From positions 1-7,714 of the forward strand of contig JAPPKT010000432.1 in assembly GCA_028819675.1 (NCBI GenBank): a stretch of DNA of 7,714 nucleotides, written 5' to 3'. Origin of the DNA: Caldilineaceae bacterium (GTDB lineage: Bacteria > Chloroflexota > Anaerolineae > Caldilineales > Caldilineaceae). Below, piece by piece: positions 4,740 to 7,714 of this stretch. The notes under the pieces are model-generated. The model saw nothing but the letters and a program-made list of their open reading frames with translations, was not told the origin of the DNA and did no database searches. How positions within the stretch are numbered: position 1 is the stretch's first letter; each line of letters starts with the position of its first letter. Position numbers and translations under genes: made by a program.

Positions 4740-4990
4740 GCACAAAAAAACCACCGGACGTGACGTAGTAATTGACCAATTTCGGGAAAAATATTCCATA
4801 TAGGAGACATTTGACCTGCCTTCTGCGTGGATTGGCGCTGAGCCAACATGCCAATCGCGACCACCCGCTTCGTGACCCGCACAGCACCGAATACCAGGCC
4901 CACGCACGAACTGCTTCGGACTGCCTCTCCCCCCACGAGCCCGGCGTCAAAGTTCGACGCCGCCGCCAGCCCCTGCCAACCAACCGTCAT
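4736..4990 (-). CDS. Possible 84-residue hypothetical ORF coupled to the DUF4129 protein gene
   Basis: This frame starts at an ATG that overlaps the stop codon of the preceding membrane-protein gene as ATGA. AAGGAGG lies just before it, although with only about one base of spacing. Over roughly the first 55 codons the third positions are mostly G or C and first positions mostly G, as in the neighbouring genes. The last 25 codons become AT-rich and run through the T7 tract, ending inside the -35 box of the S1 promoter. The other two minus-strand frames here are also open, which weakens the case. No domain is recognised. It could be a real small gene, the remnant of a decayed operon gene, or chance. 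The 333-bp stretch 4654-4986 otherwise holds only the S1 promoter and leader. Confidence 0.25.
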   Translation of the reverse strand: MTVGWQGLAAASNFDAGLVGGEAVRSSSCVGLVFGAVRVTKRVVAIGMLAQRQSTQKAGQMSPIWNIFPEIGQLLRHVRWFFCA

Positions 4991-6645
4991 CCCTCCTTGG
5001 CCTCAGGGCCGCCGGGCTCCTCCGTACCCGGGCCCGGCTTCTCCTCATTCAAGCCCGCAATCGCGTCCCGGAGCTGTGTCCACGCCCGTTTCAACAACGG
5101 GACCGCAGTCGCCTCCGTGCTCTGACGGGCAAATTCAATCCTCACAAAGCCGTCTGTCAGACGCGCCGCCGCTTCCGCGTCTTCGCTCTCGACCTGGGTC
5201 CCCAACCGCGCCTGAAAACTGTACGGCGTCTCCCCCGGGCGCCGCCGCACACCGTGCTCCGCAGCGCTCTCCAGCGTCGAAACATAGAAATAGCGGACCT
5301 GCTCATCCGGCGCCAACCGCCCGAGCATCAGCTCATCCAGCCAGCGGCGCACTCGCGAACGGCCTGACTTCTCCTTCAATTCCTCATCCGGCGCCAACCG
5401 CCTCGATCGCCACTCGTTGAAAGCGTCCCCAATCTGCTTCCAACCCTGCAGAAACTGCCGCAGCCAGGCCAATATCAACTGAAAATTAACGCCCCGACCC
5501 TGAAGATAGATGTACGTCGCATAGCCGAGCAGCAGCACGATGATAATCCAGAACACCGTGCCGCCCAGCCACGGCGGCGCCTCCGCCGGTTGCACCTGCT
5601 CCATCTGCGGGGCAGTAAACTCCGGTTGCTCGCGCGCCGGCTCCTCGACTATCTCCTCGTCGCCTCCGAAGAGCATGGCAATCAGGCCTATGATCAGACC
5701 CATCAGCAGGTAGATCGCGCCCGAAATGGCCCGCATCACCAGCCCCATCAGCTGCGCCAGCCGGAACGTCCCGCCCAACGGCATCAGAAAAGCCGCCGCC
5801 GCCACCACCAGCAGCAGACCGAACGCATAGAACGGCCAGTTGCGCACGATCGTGGCTTCACTGGGCAACTTTGCCAGCTGCCACCGCGCCCGCAATGCCG
5901 CCAGATGCCCGAACGTCAGCAGCAGCAGGCCCAACACGAAATAGACGATCGCCGCGCCGATGACGCCCCCGGCAATATCCTGCCGCACCAGCGCAAAAAA
6001 TCCGTTCGAGCCCATCCCCACCTGGCTGGCCGCCGTCAGCACGATCAGCAACATCCCACCAATCGCCCAGCGCTCGCTGAATCGCCGCACCAGCGCCCCT
6101 CGGTCGCTCTGTATGCGATGATCGTCGCCGCTGATCGGTCTCGACGCTGCCTCCAGATCGGCAAGTTCGTCCGCCTGCAGGCCCATCGCCAGAAAATCGT
6201 TCGTCACCAGCACCGCCATCCCCCAGGCGATCAGGATAAACAGAGCGTTGATGATGAACACCAGCGTCAGAAAAACCCCGAACGGCTGCAGCACCATCGC
6301 CGCCGGCGCCGGCCATCCCTCCACGGTCGCCCACAGCGCAATGCGCGCCGTGAACAGGATCAACCCCAGCTCCGATAGACGAAAGCTCATCGTACGCCGC
6401 TGCCGGTGCTCAGGACGCACCAGCATCGTCGTCGTATAGCCCCCCACCAGCGCCGCCCCGACCGATGTGATCCGCAGGACATTCAAGTAGGATTCCGGCA
6501 GCCCCGGCCCAATATGCCGCACAAACGACGTCAACGCCACCACCAGACAGCCCACCAGCGCCGCGATCACCGCCGGACGCAACAAAGAGTCCTGCCACGC
6601 ATGATCGAAAGCAGCCTGATATCGTCCCCCGTCTGTCTCAGCCAT
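4987..6645 (-). CDS. Polytopic membrane protein with C-terminal DUF4129-like domain
   Basis: About nine hydrophobic segments lie at residues 24-43, 54-75, 91-110, 120-147, 194-212, 224-248, 272-290, 298-327 and 362-382 of this 552-residue protein. A soluble C-terminal region follows. Residues 446-525 carry the DUF4129 pattern, beginning QVRYFYVSTLESAAEHGV and containing RRRPGETPYSFQARL. DUF4129 is typically found in MoxR/DUF58/transglutaminase loci of Actinobacteria, Chloroflexi and others; its biochemical role is not established. No transglutaminase Cys-His-Asp core is evident here. The frame opens at a TTG (6666), but I chose ATG 6643-6645, which has a G-rich stretch just upstream. It follows the DUF58 gene on the same strand with a short repeat-filled gap, so co-transcription is likely. 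A charged linker has two RLAPDE motifs from a 20-bp direct repeat. Confidence 0.85.
   Translation of the reverse strand: MAETDGGRYQAAFDHAWQDSLLRPAVIAALVGCLVVALTSFVRHIGPGLPESYLNVLRITSVGAALVGGYTTTMLVRPEHRQRRTMSFRLSELGLILFTARIALWATVEGWPAPAAMVLQPFGVFLTLVFIINALFILIAWGMAVLVTNDFLAMGLQADELADLEAASRPISGDDHRIQSDRGALVRRFSERWAIGGMLLIVLTAASQVGMGSNGFFALVRQDIAGGVIGAAIVYFVLGLLLLTFGHLAALRARWQLAKLPSEATIVRNWPFYAFGLLLVVAAAAFLMPLGGTFRLAQLMGLVMRAISGAIYLLMGLIIGLIAMLFGGDEEIVEEPAREQPEFTAPQMEQVQPAEAPPWLGGTVFWIIIVLLLGYATYIYLQGRGVNFQLILAWLRQFLQGWKQIGDAFNEWRSRRLAPDEELKEKSGRSRVRRWLDELMLGRLAPDEQVRYFYVSTLESAAEHGVRRRPGETPYSFQARLGTQVESEDAEAAARLTDGFVRIEFARQSTEATAVPLLKRAWTQLRDAIAGLNEEKPGPGTEEPGGPEAKEG
5302..5402 (-). repeat. In-frame 20-bp direct repeat pair
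   Basis: An identical 20-bp sequence occurs at 5302-5321 and 5383-5402, exactly 81 bp (27 codons) apart inside the DUF4129-protein gene. Both copies encode RLAPDE-type segments. The sequence between them is not duplicated. Confidence 0.6.
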
Positions 6646-6672
6646 CTGCCCCCAAACCCATCCCAATTCAAT

Positions 6673-6728
6673 CCACTAACCACTAACCACTGACTACTGA
6701 CTACTGCCCACTGACTACTGACCACTAA
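6673..6728. repeat. Heptamer tandem repeat, eight units, between DUF58 and DUF4129 genes
   Basis: Eight consecutive 7-bp units of the form CYACTRA (one CTACTGC variant) fill the gap between the two genes with perfect phase: CCACTAA, CCACTAA, CCACTGA, CTACTGA, CTACTGC, CCACTGA, CTACTGA, CCACTAA. Unit eight (6722-6728) overlaps the DUF58 stop codon (6725-6727). Heptamer arrays of this look are known as short tandemly repeated repetitive sequences in cyanobacteria and occur in other phyla. Confidence 0.85.
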
Positions 6729-7714
6729 TTCTGCAGTTTCAACAGGTCCGATTCCCAGATCGTCTGATGCGAAGTAATGCCCAGCGCCTCCGCCTGCTCC
6801 TGTATGCGCTTGAACTGCGGCTGCAACGTGCACACCAGCGCATACACATTCAGTCCCCGCCGGTACATGCCGTGCAGTACCCACACCAATTCCTCGGTCA
6901 GCCGCGGCGTCACCACCACCAGCGTCGAACCCCAGCTCAGATGCGCCACCCGCCGCGGCAACCATGTCGGCAACGCAATTGGAGAGCGCCACACCTCCTC
7001 TTCCGAACGCCCGTCCGTCGCACCCTTCGGCGCCCTGCCGTTCCGGTTCGATGACTCCCCATCTTCTTGGCGCATGTCCCGCATCTGAATACGCGCCAGG
7101 ATCTCAAGAATCCCCATCAAGTGGCCGCGCCCGTTTCGCGAGGGGACCTCCAACACCTCCGCACCCGTGCGCGGGTCCTCCCCGTTGCTGAGAAAACCTA
7201 TCTCCTGCCTCTGCTCCGCCACGTGACTGGCCACCGACGCCGCCAGCACCACCGCCCATTCGCTCCCGCTGTACTCCTCCCGGTAGGGGAAGGCGCTGCG
7301 GTCCAGGTCGAGTACCACCGTCGTACTCAGCGCCATCGAAGGCTGGAACTTCTTCACCAGCAGCGTGCCCTCGTGCGCGCTCGCCCGCCAGTGAATGTTT
7401 CGCATGCTGTCGCCGCTCTCGTACGGCCGCACGCCCGCCATACGCGTCGGGTCCTGGTATAGCCGGTGCGGGCTGCGCATATCGCCGAATGGCAGCAGGC
7501 TTGGCAGTCCCAGGTCCGCCAGAGAGTAGACTTTGGGGTAAACGGTAAGCAGGTGCGCCGTAGTCTCTTGCCACGAGGATTCCGCAAACCCGAACAGATC
7601 GCCCGTCTGCAGATTGAGCGGGCCGACCTCATAGTAACCGCGTCGGTGGCAGTGCAATTCAAACTGGCGCTTGGTCAGCGACCGGCCGCCCACGCTGATC
7701 ACCGTGCTGTACTG
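6725..7714 (-). CDS. DUF58 domain-containing protein, 5' end outside the window
   Basis: The frame is open to the right edge, so the N-terminus (usually two membrane helices) is missing; 329 codons are visible. The entry region has RRGYYEVGPLNLQTGDLFGF, the usual DUF58 'RG-Y-GPL-TGDPFG' pattern with D-L replacing D-P. The family core Y-E-SGDSMRNIHWRASA lies at about visible residues 98-113. A degenerate MIDAS-like DLDRS (136-140) follows in a von Willebrand A-like fold. A hydrophilic linker rich in Gly, Glu and Arg (about 215-248) precedes the C-terminal part. DUF58 proteins are usually partners of MoxR AAA+ ATPases encoded just upstream, with proposed chaperone, envelope or stress roles that are not well defined. 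Its stop codon lies within a heptamer repeat, so the natural C-terminus may have been altered. It is probably in one operon with the downstream membrane protein. Confidence 0.92.
   Translation of the reverse strand, partial: QYSTVISVGGRSLTKRQFELHCHRRGYYEVGPLNLQTGDLFGFAESSWQETTAHLLTVYPKVYSLADLGLPSLLPFGDMRSPHRLYQDPTRMAGVRPYESGDSMRNIHWRASAHEGTLLVKKFQPSMALSTTVVLDLDRSAFPYREEYSGSEWAVVLAASVASHVAEQRQEIGFLSNGEDPRTGAEVLEVPSRNGRGHLMGILEILARIQMRDMRQEDGESSNRNGRAPKGATDGRSEEEVWRSPIALPTWLPRRVAHLSWGSTLVVVTPRLTEELVWVLHGMYRRGLNVYALVCTLQPQFKRIQEQAEALGITSHQTIWESDLLKLQN

Noticed and set aside
4740..4790. T7 tract on the minus strand as a terminator for the membrane-protein operon
   Set aside because: No adequate GC-rich stem precedes it; its location just upstream of -35 fits an UP-like element better.
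4593..4983. Two other minus-strand open frames upstream of the S1 gene
   Set aside because: They lack the stop-start overlap, pass through the promoter and leader of the S1 gene, and show no protein-like features.
4772..5125. Plus-strand 117-codon frame with an AGGAG nearby
   Set aside because: It overlaps the 3' end of the well-supported minus-strand membrane-protein gene, has no recognisable domain, and its composition reads like a shadow frame. The AGGAG at 4803-4807 does not fit its ATG.
6646..6666. TTG start for the membrane protein
   Set aside because: The ATG at 6645 is closer to the first membrane helix, begins a more typical N-terminus, and TTG lacks a ribosome binding site.

Overview
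The window looks like a chromosomal housekeeping segment from a GC-rich, non-proteobacterial bacterium. A Rex redox repressor, a four-domain S1 protein with long acidic tails, an infA gene placed directly behind rpsU, a DUF58/DUF4129 membrane-protein locus and degenerate 7-bp tandem repeats together fit Chloroflexota (Anaerolineae/Caldilineae-like) best. That placement is inference, not proof. No tRNA, rRNA, CRISPR array, transposase, phage gene or defence system is visible.

Layout. Positions 1-269 hold a short heptamer repeat, a candidate promoter with a Rex-like operator, and a leader for rex (270-911, +). rex converges on rsmG (988-1719, -), a 16S rRNA methyltransferase. rsmG is divergent, across only 28 bp, from a Nudix hydrolase (1748-2209, +). 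The Nudix gene converges on a minus-strand translation cluster. Read in the direction of transcription, that cluster is an S1-like RNA-binding protein (4596-2965) with its own strong sigma-70-type promoter, leader and terminator, then rpsU (bS21), then infA (IF-1), then a terminator at 2222-2248. Upstream of the S1 gene is a 333-bp stretch with a possible small coupled ORF. Before it come a polytopic membrane protein with a C-terminal DUF4129-like domain (6645-4987) and the 3' part of a DUF58 gene that runs off the right edge (7714-6725). These last two probably belong to a MoxR/DUF58/DUF4129 type operon whose first genes lie outside the window.

How the genes fit together. S1, bS21, IF-1 and RsmG all act on the small ribosomal subunit or on translation initiation, so the centre of the window is a 30S-initiation neighbourhood. 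Rex and the Nudix enzyme are independent redox and nucleotide-housekeeping genes. DUF58/DUF4129 is an envelope-associated module of poorly known function.

I did not find an obviously new system. The most interesting signals are regulatory. They are a perfect 14-bp palindrome lying between the -35 and -10 boxes of the S1 promoter, two mutually exclusive hairpins in the S1 leader, an apparent AUU start codon for rpsU behind a near-perfect Shine-Dalgarno, a perfect Shine-Dalgarno overlapping the infA stop codon that points to a tiny downstream ORF, and a heptamer repeat that supplies the stop codon of the DUF58 gene.
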